From Caulobacter soli (GTDB lineage: Bacteria > Pseudomonadota > Alphaproteobacteria > Caulobacterales > Caulobacteraceae): a stretch of DNA of 64,000 bases. A program made the translations under genes and the position numbers. The notes under the pieces are model-generated. The model saw only the letters and a program-made list of their open reading frames with translations. It searched no databases and was not told where the DNA came from. Below, piece after piece: positions 1 to 8,457 of the stretch (position 1 is the first letter of the stretch; every line of letters begins with the position of its first letter). The stretch is from NCBI RefSeq assembly GCF_011045195.1, contig NZ_CP049200.1:356518-420517 (forward strand), in the 5' to 3' direction.

Positions 1-442
1 TCATCCTGATCGGTCCAGCGGGGGTGTTGATGGTGTCGAGATGGAACTGCGGATCGTTGACCTTGGCGTTCAACCAGAAATCGGCCCGTTTGACCGCCGG
101 AAAATCGTCGAGGAGGCGGGGCGAGCGGACCATCTCGCGCGCCATGGGGCCGTAGGCGATCTGATGACCTCGATCATCGCGTATCAGGAACGAAAGCTGG
201 GGTTGACGGCGCTGCAGGTCGTGCAATTTTCGGCTCGGCGTCAGGCGCAAGGCTCCATCACCGGTCCGTGAAAGCGAACCGGCGATGGCCTCGGCGGCGA
301 AGTGGCCGCTCTTGTCACGCAGCAGGCCAGCGCTCCAAAGAGAGCCGAGCACCAATGCGACAGCCGCGAGCATGAGGACGGCCTGCGCGAAGACAAGACG
401 GCGGATCAGTTGCCATCGCATCGAACGCCGCGGTCTTGTCAT
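1..442 (-). CDS. Two-component sensor histidine kinase, N-terminal part only
   Basis: The reading frame starts at 442 and runs off the left edge, giving about 147 residues. The start is MTRPRRSMRWQLIRR, followed by a hydrophobic helix (about residues 13-37) and then a soluble segment that looks like an extracytoplasmic sensor region. Its ATG overlaps the stop of the upstream response regulator (ATGA at 442-439), the usual coupling of a regulator-kinase pair. The dimerisation, histidine and ATPase regions are outside the window, so the kinase call rests on the position behind an OmpR-type regulator and on the membrane topology. It is inferred to sense an envelope signal and phosphorylate the neighbouring regulator. 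Confidence 0.75.
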   Translation of the reverse strand, partial: MTRPRRSMRWQLIRRLVFAQAVLMLAAVALVLGSLWSAGLLRDKSGHFAAEAIAGSLSRTGDGALRLTPSRKLHDLQRRQPQLSFLIRDDRGHQIAYGPMAREMVRSPRLLDDFPAVKRADFWLNAKVNDPQFHLDTINTPAGPIRM

Positions 443-1113
443 GGCGCGGCTCGGATCAAATAGCCGACGCCGCGGATGGCGTGGATCTCCACGCCGGCCG
501 AAGCTTCGACAAGCTTGCGGCGAAGCCGCGAGATGTGGGCGTCAAGCGTATTGGACTGGATGTCGTCGTCGAACCCGTAGACGGCGTCCTCCAACGCGCT
601 GCGCAGCACGGTCCGGCCACGACGCCGCATCAAGGTGACCAGGACCCGCAGTTCACGCCGAGGCAGATCAAGACGGCGGTCTCCAACCTGAGCTTCGTCG
701 TTGGTGAGATCGTACTGAAGGCGCCCAAGCCTTACCGGTTCGGTGATCATGGTGACGGGACGACGCCGCACCGCGCGCACTCTGGCCAAGAGTTCCTCGA
801 CGGCGAACGGCTTGGCCAGATAGTCGTCGGCGCCGAGATCAAGACCCGCTACCCGATCCGACATTTCTCCGCGCGCGGTCAGGACAATGATCGGAACACC
901 GGGGCGGCGCAGACGCAGAATGGGAATGAGGCCAAGGCCCTCGCCGTCGGGCAAGGCTCGATCCAGCAGCACCGCGTCGTGATCTCCCGATTGGGCTGCT
1001 TCTTCGGCGTCGGCGAGACTGCCGACATGATCGACGACCAATCCGTGACGCTCCAAGGCCGCGCACAGCGCGGAGGCCAGCTCAAGCTCATCTTCGATCA
1101 GCAACACCTTCAC
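439..1113 (-). CDS. OmpR/PhoB-family DNA-binding response regulator
   Basis: The 224-residue protein has a receiver domain (about 1-115) with the acidic pocket IEDE near residues 6-9, the phosphoacceptor Asp51 in LLDRALPDG, and the conserved Lys in DDYLAKPF. A winged-helix OmpR-type DNA-binding domain follows (about 125-224, ending DAHISRLRRKL...IRGVGYLI). I chose the GTG at 1113, which gives MKVLLIEDE, the normal N-terminus for the family; an upstream ATG at 1149 would add 12 residues and has no visible ribosome site. It overlaps the downstream kinase gene by 4 bases. The gene upstream on the same strand encodes an outer-membrane barrel, a plausible but unproven target. Confidence 0.9.
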   Translation of the reverse strand: MKVLLIEDELELASALCAALERHGLVVDHVGSLADAEEAAQSGDHDAVLLDRALPDGEGLGLIPILRLRRPGVPIIVLTARGEMSDRVAGLDLGADDYLAKPFAVEELLARVRAVRRRPVTMITEPVRLGRLQYDLTNDEAQVGDRRLDLPRRELRVLVTLMRRRGRTVLRSALEDAVYGFDDDIQSNTLDAHISRLRRKLVEASAGVEIHAIRGVGYLIRAAP

Positions 1114-1152
1114 GGCCACATCCCGTTGAAATCGCCCGGAGGATCGCATCCT

Positions 1153-1180
1153 GCGCCGCCCGCTTCGGCGCGGGCGGCGC
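1153..1180 (-). terminator. GC-rich hairpin after the outer-membrane barrel gene
   Basis: Perfect 11-bp arms (1153-1163 and 1170-1180) with a 6-base loop lie just downstream of the stop at 1192 on the minus strand. There is no strong U tract. It could end the barrel mRNA or attenuate read-through into the response regulator gene. Confidence 0.5.
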
Positions 1181-1191
1181 TCGCACGCCGA

Positions 1192-1794
1192 CTAGAACCC
1201 AAACGAGAAGCCCACCTGGGCTTTCGAGGATGAAAAGTCGTCGTTGTACTTCACCCGACTATATTCCGCCCGCAGGAACGCTCCCTCGGATACGGCGGCT
1301 TCAAGGCCAACGCCGTACAACAGGCCGCCCTCGGTGTAGCGATCCTTCACATCCTTGAGATTGGCCACGAACTCGGTCTTCTCCTTCACGCGCAGCCAGC
1401 TGTAGCCGGCGCGGCCGTAGAGCAGCGCATTGGGCAGGGCCAGAACGCCGACCCGGCTGGACACATCCCATGTCAATCCGGGCTCCAGCTTGTAGGACCC
1501 GACGGTGTTCTCGAGCTTGAGTTTGCCGCCGCCGCCGCCGAAGCCGGCTTCGGCGCCGACGACCGCTCTCCCAAATTGGGCGTCGAGCCCAAGACGGCCG
1601 CGATATCCAAAGCCGCCCTTTTTCCGGTCCAGGTCCGCGCCAAGGGTCGTCACGCGATAGTCGCCATCGTGCCATCGATAGTCGGCGTCCGCGCCCATCT
1701 TCAGGCCGCTAAAATCCGCGTGATGCGCCGACTGCGCCCAAGCGCTCGCAGGCAGTACAACACAAGCAAGCGCCGCAAGTATCCGAACCGTCAT
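1192..1794 (-). CDS. Outer-membrane beta-barrel protein (OMP_b-brl type)
   Basis: This 200-residue protein has a clear signal peptide (MTVRILAALACVVLPASAWA, cleavage before QSAHH). The body alternates polar and aromatic residues as in a small 8-strand barrel, and the C-terminus GFSFGF ends in Phe, the BAM recognition signature. It resembles the alphaproteobacterial Omp25/31 'immunogenic' porin-like group. The start at 1794 is set by GAGGAGA immediately upstream; the open frame extends further but without signal-peptide character. It lies in tandem ahead of a two-component pair. No ligand or pore function can be read from sequence. Confidence 0.8.
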   Translation of the reverse strand: MTVRILAALACVVLPASAWAQSAHHADFSGLKMGADADYRWHDGDYRVTTLGADLDRKKGGFGYRGRLGLDAQFGRAVVGAEAGFGGGGGKLKLENTVGSYKLEPGLTWDVSSRVGVLALPNALLYGRAGYSWLRVKEKTEFVANLKDVKDRYTEGGLLYGVGLEAAVSEGAFLRAEYSRVKYNDDFSSSKAQVGFSFGF

Positions 1795-2060
1795 TGGCTT
1801 CTCCTCTATTGAACCGGGGAAGAACTCACAGCGACTCTCTTTGGCCGCCGCGATCCATGACCAACTAGGCTTGACGAATTGCCGCAACATTGCGCTCCGG
1901 GCGGGAGCCTTCGCCCTGCGATCGGTGAACCAACTCGCGATCGGAGGCCAAACCCCTGGCGGCCGTTCAACCCATGTCAGGTGGACGCAATGTCCGCGGG
2001 CCTTCTTGGCGCTCAGCGGCGACACGCTTCCCTGTCGCGTCTGAGCTTTGGAAGACGATC

Positions 2061-2519
2061 ATGCCCTTAGGATTCAAGCGTTCCGTAGTCGCGACCAGCA
2101 TCCTGGCGCTTCTCGCATCGGGGACCCCGAGCCTGGCCCAACAGTCGGGATCACGCCAAGGGCATCCCGACTGGTCCGGCGGGCCGCCGCCTCGACCGAT
2201 GTCGCCCGCCGCCGTCGACGATTGCGGACGGCTTCAAGGGGGCGACCGGAGACGATGCGAGGACCGGCGCGACCGTGACCGCCGCGAGCATGCCCGGCGC
2301 GAGAGCGAACGCAGAAAGGACGCCAAGAACAAGGGCGTTGTCGCCGGCGTCGTGGGGACGGTGATCGGGGCCGCCGTCATCGGCGCGCTCATAGACGGAA
2401 ACAAGAAGAACAAGCAGGCCGAGGAGCGTCGTCGCTACTGCCTGAGCCGCTATGGCAACTACGACCCGAGCACCGACAGTTATCGAGCTAACGATGGCCG
2501 TTCCTATCGTTGCGAGTGA
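2061..2519 (+). CDS. Secreted glycine-zipper protein with C-terminal BA14K-like motif
   Basis: The 152-residue product begins MPLGFKRSVVATSILALLASG and has a signal peptide ending near SLAQQ. An Arg/Asp/Glu-rich charged stretch (about residues 55-92) follows, then a glycine-zipper helix (VVAGVVGTVIGAAVIGALI, about 95-113). It ends in CLSRYGNYDPSTDSYRANDG..C, which matches the two-cysteine BA14K signature CxxRYxSYDPxxGTYxGxDGxxxxC. BA14K proteins are exported lectin-like proteins first described in Brucella. The charged linker and glycine zipper together are less usual and suggest membrane insertion or oligomerisation. Its stop is 4 bases before the next start. Confidence 0.7.
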   Translation: MPLGFKRSVVATSILALLASGTPSLAQQSGSRQGHPDWSGGPPPRPMSPAAVDDCGRLQGGDRRRCEDRRDRDRREHARRESERRKDAKNKGVVAGVVGTVIGAAVIGALIDGNKKNKQAEERRRYCLSRYGNYDPSTDSYRANDGRSYRCE

Positions 2520-2523
2520 CGCC

Positions 2524-3080
2524 ATGCGCCGAGATTTGCACCTCATCTTTATGATCGCGGCTATCTCGGTCCCTGCCTTGGCGGTCGCGGGCCCATGCTC
2601 GGGTTCCTACTATTTCAGGATGAGACAGGACGTCGAAACCACGGTGCTGGATAACCAGGGTCGCCTGAAGAGCCGCAAGCGGCTCTCGGTCACCGACGTC
2701 TTCGGGACGCCGGACGCGCCGCGCTCGACGATCTCGACCAAGACCTACGACGCCGGCGACAAGCTGGCGCACACCGCCTTCAGCGAAGCCCGCTGCGGCG
2801 GCAATGATCTGCTGCTCGATGTGGGCGGCGGCTTGCCGGCTCAGGGCGGTTCGCCCCTGGTGGACGAGGATGAGCCGGCCCAATCCTGGCTCTCCTCTCC
2901 ATGGGGCTTCCCTACATCAATGTGGCCGTCAATCAGATCGTCGGCGGCGTTAGCGCTGGTGAAGACCTAAGAGATTTGACCCGAGATTATCAGGCTATGG
3001 GACAGTCGATCGCGCCTGAAGGCGAGGCGGCGCCTGATCTTGATGGCGAAGCGAAGGAGCCGTCGTCAGAGCACGACTAG
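2524..3080 (+). pseudogene. Secreted protein of unknown function, apparently frameshifted
   Basis: Starting at 2524, a signal peptide (MRRDLHLIFMIAAISVPALAVA) leads into a mature domain beginning GPCSGSYYF. This frame is coding-like to about VDEDE (near 2873) and then becomes unnatural before stopping at 2970. A second frame, entered after an in-frame TGA near 2871, is strongly coding-like (ILALLSMGLPYINVAVNQIV... to the stop at 3078-3080) and carries a hydrophobic segment followed by an acidic tail. The simplest reading is one gene split by a single-base indel near 2870-2890. A -1 programmed shift or a sequencing error cannot be excluded. The family is not recognised. It sits 4 bases after the BA14K-like gene. 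Confidence 0.55.
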
Positions 3081-3448
3081 ACGGTCGCCTTCTTCTGGCT
3101 GGCTTGGGTTTGTCGCCTGGAGCGTCCGTGGCGGCCGTCTCTGAGGCTTGGTCGGGCTCTGCGCGCGCACGCGCTAGGTGACCCGGACCAACACATGGCC
3201 CAGGGCGTTCCGCCGGGGCCGAGACAAACCTGGGGCGAACCAGAGCAGTCCCGTCACGCCGTTGAGTTCAGCGCCGTGCCGGCGTTTGGACCATCCTGGC
3301 TTGTTCACGGCGACGGCGCCTTGGCGGTGGGGCGTAGCGCCGTGAGGCATAACAATCCAGGCGGGATAATAGATTTTCCGTCGATCTACAGTAGAATAAC
3401 GGCGATATTTGAACTACGCTTTCCTCTGTTCAGGACAGGGGGAACAGC
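3081..3448. other. Intergenic region, promoter for the lipoprotein gene
   Basis: There is no convincing gene in these 368 bases. The right half (about 3360-3420) is AT-rich for this genome and probably carries the promoter of the lipoprotein gene at 3449. An 85-codon open frame here has no coding character and overlaps the next start. Confidence 0.5.
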
Positions 3449-4792
3449 ATGAAAAAACATGTTGCGATGATCGCTGGCTGCTTGGCCGTCAGCGGATGTA
3501 CGACCGTCGAGGTGAGCTACGACAGGCCCGCGACTTTCGACAAGGCGGCTGACGTCGCCGCCCAAGCCAAGAAAGGTCTAGCCTTCTACGCGCTGCAGAG
3601 CGTTGAGGTCCAAGTCGGCCCCAAGCCGGCCGAGCCTGCTGCGCCGTCGGCGACGCGCTCCGGCTCGACAGACTCGACCAACGGGTTGGGGAATGGCGCG
3701 TCCGGCTCGTCTAGCACGACCGGGACCAGGACCGGCCCAGTCAGAGAGGATGGGATCAATCTTGGTGGCGGCGCTTCGTCGGGAGGCGGCGCGAGTAGCG
3801 GAAAGACGGGTAAGTCTACTGGATCCAAGTCCGCTGCCACCACGGGGGGCAAGACCTCGACGACCGGCAAGGACGCTCCGACCAAGACGCCTACCACGGG
3901 CAAGGACGGAGCGGCTGCCGATCCGGGAAAGGACACCGCGCCGGCCGCCACGCCAGCGGCGGCGCCCACGACGCCAGATCCGGTAAGCGTTTCGATCGCC
4001 GGCAAGGACATCCAAGCCAAGCTGGTGGCGCTCGCCGACCCGGCCCATGGCGTGATGATGGGCGGCACCAATGGCTTCTGGAAGAAGACCTCCGTTTCGG
4101 GCGCGCGCTACGCCAACTCCGATCGCGTCCAGAGCGTCAGCATCAAGGCTGAGAACTTGACGGCCAAGCGGATTGGTCAGTTCGCCACGGTGGTCAGCCC
4201 CTTCATCAAACCAGCCACGCCCACGTCCGAAGCCGCCGGCGGTCCGCCTGAGCTTCCGAGTTTCAACTTCGTCGTCTCCGCGGCGGAGGCGAACAAGGAA
4301 GTTCAGATCAAGGACTCGGTTTGGAAGCGAACCCTGAAGTTCGATCCCACGCCGGATGGTGCGGTGTCCTTCGACAACTTCCTTTCTCAGACCGCGGGCA
4401 AGAAGGTGAATTACTTCCCGGTGCCCGCCTGCTTGCCCGCCACGCTCGAATTGAAGGCCGGCGTGTACAGCTACACGTTCCCGGCTTTCGTCGTGTCGAC
4501 GCCGGAAATCGTCAGACTGGAACCGCTGCCGATCGACGGCAAGCTGAACCTTTCGGCGATCTGTAGCAGCACCACGGAAGGCGCCGTCACGGCCGATCGC
4601 TACGACCAGGCCTTCGACACCCTGGCGGCGGTGCAAAAAGCCTATTCGGACCTGAAAGACAAGAAGGACGGCGAAGCCGAGACCGACGCCGCCGCACCGG
4701 CCAAGGACGGCCAAACGACAGATGGCAAGGCAGGTGATAACGGGGCTGCGGACGGCAAAACCTCCAAAACTGGCTCCAACTCAGGCGGCTGA
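3449..4792 (+). CDS. Low-complexity lipoprotein of unknown function
   Basis: The 447-residue protein starts MKKHVAMIAGCLAVSGC, a type II signal with lipobox VSGC (lipidated Cys17). A conserved-looking short segment (TTVEVSYDRPATFDKAADVAAQAKKGLAFYALQSVEV) follows. Then comes a Gly/Ser/Thr/Lys-rich low-complexity stretch (about residues 62-175, repeated TTGKD units). A globular region follows (about 180-390, containing VSVSIAGKDIQAKLV, and three Cys). The tail is again low complexity (DGKAGDNGAADGK). It is inferred to be an envelope protein with flexible linkers; no family or activity is recognised. The ribosome site is the purine run AGGGGGAACAGC before the ATG. It converges on the protease pair through a shared terminator. 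Confidence 0.75.
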   Translation: MKKHVAMIAGCLAVSGCTTVEVSYDRPATFDKAADVAAQAKKGLAFYALQSVEVQVGPKPAEPAAPSATRSGSTDSTNGLGNGASGSSSTTGTRTGPVREDGINLGGGASSGGGASSGKTGKSTGSKSAATTGGKTSTTGKDAPTKTPTTGKDGAAADPGKDTAPAATPAAAPTTPDPVSVSIAGKDIQAKLVALADPAHGVMMGGTNGFWKKTSVSGARYANSDRVQSVSIKAENLTAKRIGQFATVVSPFIKPATPTSEAAGGPPELPSFNFVVSAAEANKEVQIKDSVWKRTLKFDPTPDGAVSFDNFLSQTAGKKVNYFPVPACLPATLELKAGVYSYTFPAFVVSTPEIVRLEPLPIDGKLNLSAICSSTTEGAVTADRYDQAFDTLAAVQKAYSDLKDKKDGEAETDAAAPAKDGQTTDGKAGDNGAADGKTSKTGSNSGG

Positions 4793-4807
4793 ACCAGTCG
4801 GCCGAAG

Positions 4808-4838
4808 GATCGTCGCCGCGCAAGGCGCGGCGACGATC
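4808..4838. terminator. Perfect hairpin between convergent genes
   Basis: Arms GATCGTCGCCGCGC (4808-4821) and its exact complement (4825-4838) flank a 3-base loop. The hairpin lies between the lipoprotein stop (4792, plus) and the serine protease stop (4842, minus), so it can serve both strands. Confidence 0.75.
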
Positions 4839-4841
4839 GAC

Positions 4842-6044
4842 CTAGTTGAGCAGCGCCTTCAATTGCGAGACGCGAACGCCGGAATTGTAAGGACATCCCG
4901 TTGTACGGCAGGCGTTGCGATAAGCGACTACAGCGGCCTGCATGGAAAGTTCGTCGTCGATAAAACCGTCCGTATGGACGCCGACAACCTCGCCGTTAGC
5001 GTTGAGGATCGGTCCCCCCGAATTGCCGCCCACGGTGTCGCAATTGTGCTCCAACCGCCCTGGGGCGACGAGAGACTTCACCGAGCAAGACAGCGACGCG
5101 CCCATTGGAAAGCCGTAGGGGTGGCCCAGGACGTTAACGACGCCGCCCGCCGCCGGATCGGCGCTGGCCAGCTTGAGGATCCGGCCGCCGCCGCCGGCGA
5201 CAGGCGGCGCGGGCTCGCTGAGCGTCAGCACCGCGACGTCGGCCTTGGCGGGGTCAGCCTTGACCGACAGGCAAAGCGGATTGCGAACAGCGCCGTAGGG
5301 ATCACGGATGTAGTCGAAGCTGATTGCTACATCGCTGCAGGTCCTTGCGCTCTTGCCCTGCGAGCCGACGTAGCTCACCGAATTATCGAGGCAATGATGG
5401 GCCGTGGCGATCTTATCGGCGGCGACCAGGAACCCCGTGCAGGCATGATTTCCATGGATCGTCAGCTTCACGACCCCGCGAGCCCAAGCCATCGCCGGGT
5501 CTGTCGCGGCGAGATCCTCGACCCATTCGATGTTTGGGCCAATCGACTGCGACTTGGTGGTCGCTTTGGAGGTCGAGACCAACATCGTCTTGACGGTGAA
5601 GCGAAGACCCGGCGCGCCTGACGGCGCGGTGACGACGATGTCGATCTGTTTGGGCTTGAGTTGAGGGCTGGTGAAGCTTGGATTTTCCGCCAGGAATGCG
5701 GCGGGAAAGGCGGCCAGAACACGGCCGTCATTGTCTTGCAGTTCGATCGCATAGTCGCCGTCGGCCTTGGCTTCGACGCCCTCGAACAATAGCACCGCAT
5801 AGCGCGGCTCTGGTTTGGTTGGCGGCGTCACCGACGCTTGCCAGCGCGTGGTCTTAGCGGCGGCTTGCTCGGGGCCATACGAGACCGGTTTGAACGACGT
5901 GACAGCTATGGCCGCATCACGCGTATCGCGGGCTTGGATGGCGTCGCGGGCGTCAGCGGCCACAGCCGCCTGGCCGATCGCCAACGCGCAGATCACACCG
6001 GCGATCATTTGAGTACAGACGGACAGATAGGCTGGAAAGCGCAT
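4842..6044 (-). CDS. Secreted trypsin-like (S1/S1B) serine protease
   Basis: The 400-residue protein has a signal peptide (MRFPAYLSVCTQ...AVAAD). An N-terminal domain of about 140 residues is followed by a chymotrypsin-fold domain with the triad His217 (TAHHC), Asp269 (ADVAVLTL) and Ser342 (GNSGGP), as in V8/HtrA-type trypsin-like peptidases. No PDZ domain is visible. I chose 6044 because AGGAG lies 8 bases upstream; this makes a 40-base overlap with the upstream S8 gene. An alternative ATG at 6008 overlaps that gene's TGA (ATGA) but lacks a good ribosome site. It is co-transcribed with the subtilase and ends at a shared bidirectional hairpin. Mutual activation of the two proteases is inference. 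Confidence 0.85.
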   Translation of the reverse strand: MRFPAYLSVCTQMIAGVICALAIGQAAVAADARDAIQARDTRDAAIAVTSFKPVSYGPEQAAAKTTRWQASVTPPTKPEPRYAVLLFEGVEAKADGDYAIELQDNDGRVLAAFPAAFLAENPSFTSPQLKPKQIDIVVTAPSGAPGLRFTVKTMLVSTSKATTKSQSIGPNIEWVEDLAATDPAMAWARGVVKLTIHGNHACTGFLVAADKIATAHHCLDNSVSYVGSQGKSARTCSDVAISFDYIRDPYGAVRNPLCLSVKADPAKADVAVLTLSEPAPPVAGGGGRILKLASADPAAGGVVNVLGHPYGFPMGASLSCSVKSLVAPGRLEHNCDTVGGNSGGPILNANGEVVGVHTDGFIDDELSMQAAVVAYRNACRTTGCPYNSGVRVSQLKALLN

Positions 6045-8353
6045 GCCGTGAACTCCTGGAGATCGTGGACATAGAGGCTTCGGGCCGCCTTGTTGGCGTC
6101 GGAGAAGCGGATCTTCTCGTCGTTGCGAATAAAGCCGTAGAAGGGGGGAGCGACCTCGCGCGGCGCCGCGCCGGACTTGGCCTCCAGGAACACGACGACA
6201 TAGCGGGTGCGAGGATAGGTATCGTCTCCGATCGCCTGGAGGCGCAGAACGTCGCGCCATGGGATGGTGCGCCCTGGTCCATTTTCGGTTTCGACCGTGA
6301 GGCTCGTCCCGTCGTTCCGGTTGAGGGTCAGGCTTGTCAGCCGGCAAGGGCTGGTCGCCGGCGGACAAGCGGTATGCGTCTCATCGCGAAGTTGGACGAC
6401 ATCGGCGTCAAACTGCAGGGCGCGCCCAAAGTTGATCGCGCCGTACCTGGCGTAGCCCCCGCCATCGCCGTCGCGGCGAGGATCGGCTGTGGCGAGCATG
6501 CGTGCGCGCACGTCTAGGGCGGCGGGGGCGGTGCGCAGTTTGCCGCCTAGCGACGCGGGCTTGACTACCGCCGCGATCAGCAAGGAGGCCAAGGAGGCGA
6601 CACGCGGCGCGGCGAATGACGTGCCCAAGTCGACACCGAAGGCGTCGCCATAGAGGGTTGTGACCGCCACACCTGGAGCGGCCAGCTCGAACTGGTCGCC
6701 AAAGTTCACCGCCGGCTTTGAGCCGTTGGCTCCCGAAGGGCAGGTCGAGCTCTCGATGCCCTGCTCGGTGAGGTCGCTGCAGCGCAGGATGTCGGTGCCA
6801 GCCGCGTTCAGAGCCGTGACCGTGACCAGCGCCGTACCCTTGGCGCGCTCGCCAATACAGGCAGGATAGAGGCTCATCGGGCAAAGATCGCCCGCCGCCC
6901 CCGTGTAGCGGCCGCCCTGGTTTCCAGCGGCGGCGACGACGACGATATCGGTGGCCATGCGGCCTTTTCCGCTCGACCCATCGCCGAACATGATCCGATC
7001 GAACTGGGTGCCTTCGCCAGCTTCCATGGTCTGGCTGACGTTGATCACCGAGACGCTCGTCCCAGAGCGGATCATAAAGGCGGTGACCGGGTCTTGCCCC
7101 GGTCCGGACGCCAGAAGGTCCTCGATGTCGGCCGCCCATAGCTGCGCGCGCGGGTTCAGCCCCTCGGGGCCCTCGCCGACCGGAAGTGCGGCGATAACGC
7201 CGGCGACCGCGGTGCCGTGGTCGACGACCGGTTCGCGCGCGACGCGCCAGCTTTGACAGCCGCCGCCGGGCGTGACGAGTCCCTCATACTTTGGCTTGAG
7301 GCGCGTGCGCGCGTCATCGTCAGGGTATGCAACAACCGAGACCCCGTTGGCCTGAAACGCGCAGTGGCCGCCATCGACATATTTATCCCACACGCCCACC
7401 ACGACATTGGGCAGGGCGGCGCGCGCCTTGCGGCCAGCATTGGTCACATACGGGTAGTTCAGCGTTCGCAGGATCGCGTTGCTAAGGTCCTGGCCATCGG
7501 AAAGCCCCGCTACGCCCTGTGACTGGCTCAAGTGTCCGCCTTTGGGCTCGGCCGTGAACACCGCATAGTGTTCATGGGCGTCCGAGAACGCTGCTCGCGC
7601 GACGAAGGCCTCAAAGAGCGCCGATCCGCGCGTCTGAAGCGCCTCGAAGCTTTCGCCGCCTCGCGCTGGGATTCGAATTTGCAGAGCCCGAAAGGGCAGG
7701 CGGATCGGTCCATCATATTTCGAGGGCGCGACCTGCGTGGCTTCGGGACGGGCGGTGTTGAGGTTGTCGACCAGCTTCTGGCAGGCCGCATCCCAGTCCG
7801 TGCAGCCCATCAGCACTCTGCTGACCAGCCGGCCAAGGCCGACATAGCTCTTTCGGCTACGGTCGATGCGCCGGACGAGCGTCTCCTGGTAGCTGTCGAT
7901 CTGCACTGTTGGCAGGCAAACGACCCAGCGCGGCAGTTGTCCATCGCACCGCAAGCCCTGGATGGATCGAGCGCTGGGCGGCGCCTTCTGATTGATCCAG
8001 CGGGGGCCCTTGGACGTGATGGAGCAAATATGACGATTGTGTTCGCACACATACATCTCGAGGCTCGAGACAGGCCCCATGGTGAAGCCCCACTCACGCT
8101 CCCAAAGTCGTTGGGGTACGAGCCCCTTGCCATTGTCGACAGGCGAGAACGAGAGATCTCCGCGCCCTTCCATGACGCTGAAGAGTTCGCCGAGCTTGCC
8201 GACGCCGGGATCGGTCAGCAGTCGGATACTGACACAGCAAGCATCGCTGTCTGGTTTGGGAGAGGCCGCCTGCGCAGCCATGACTCTGGGAGCGGCGAGC
8301 GCGCTCATCGCCGCCACGAGCAGAGCACCGACGAGGCCGAGACGTCGCGCCAA
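6005..8353 (-). CDS. Secreted subtilase (S8 family) serine protease
   Basis: The 782-residue protein starts with a signal peptide (ARRLGLVGALLVAAMSALAAP). A long N-terminal region of about 310 residues precedes the peptidase S8 domain. Catalytic elements are visible: Asp323 in VVVGVWDKYVD, His379 in DHGTAVAGV, oxyanion Asn478 in AAAGNQGG and Ser579 in GTSFAAP. The Asp motif departs from the usual VIDTG form. A C-terminal domain of about 150 residues follows. The start codon is TTG at 8353, preceded by GGGGGGACAGA. The gene overlaps the following trypsin-like protease gene, so the two form a protease operon. Substrate is unknown. Confidence 0.85.
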   Translation of the reverse strand: MARRLGLVGALLVAAMSALAAPRVMAAQAASPKPDSDACCVSIRLLTDPGVGKLGELFSVMEGRGDLSFSPVDNGKGLVPQRLWEREWGFTMGPVSSLEMYVCEHNRHICSITSKGPRWINQKAPPSARSIQGLRCDGQLPRWVVCLPTVQIDSYQETLVRRIDRSRKSYVGLGRLVSRVLMGCTDWDAACQKLVDNLNTARPEATQVAPSKYDGPIRLPFRALQIRIPARGGESFEALQTRGSALFEAFVARAAFSDAHEHYAVFTAEPKGGHLSQSQGVAGLSDGQDLSNAILRTLNYPYVTNAGRKARAALPNVVVGVWDKYVDGGHCAFQANGVSVVAYPDDDARTRLKPKYEGLVTPGGGCQSWRVAREPVVDHGTAVAGVIAALPVGEGPEGLNPRAQLWAADIEDLLASGPGQDPVTAFMIRSGTSVSVINVSQTMEAGEGTQFDRIMFGDGSSGKGRMATDIVVVAAAGNQGGRYTGAAGDLCPMSLYPACIGERAKGTALVTVTALNAAGTDILRCSDLTEQGIESSTCPSGANGSKPAVNFGDQFELAAPGVAVTTLYGDAFGVDLGTSFAAPRVASLASLLIAAVVKPASLGGKLRTAPAALDVRARMLATADPRRDGDGGGYARYGAINFGRALQFDADVVQLRDETHTACPPATSPCRLTSLTLNRNDGTSLTVETENGPGRTIPWRDVLRLQAIGDDTYPRTRYVVVFLEAKSGAAPREVAPPFYGFIRNDEKIRFSDANKAARSLYVHDLQEFTACAFQPICPSVLK

Positions 8354-8457
8354 AATCTGTCCCCCCCAACAGACTGGTTAACCTCGCGACCCTAGCGCCG
8401 ATTGAAATGCACGTCTAGAAAGTGCGATTGATAATCTGCAACCGTCGGCGGTGCGCC

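Noticed and set aside
3195-3452. 85-residue open frame before the lipoprotein
   Set aside because: It has no coding character, overlaps the lipoprotein start and has no ribosome site.
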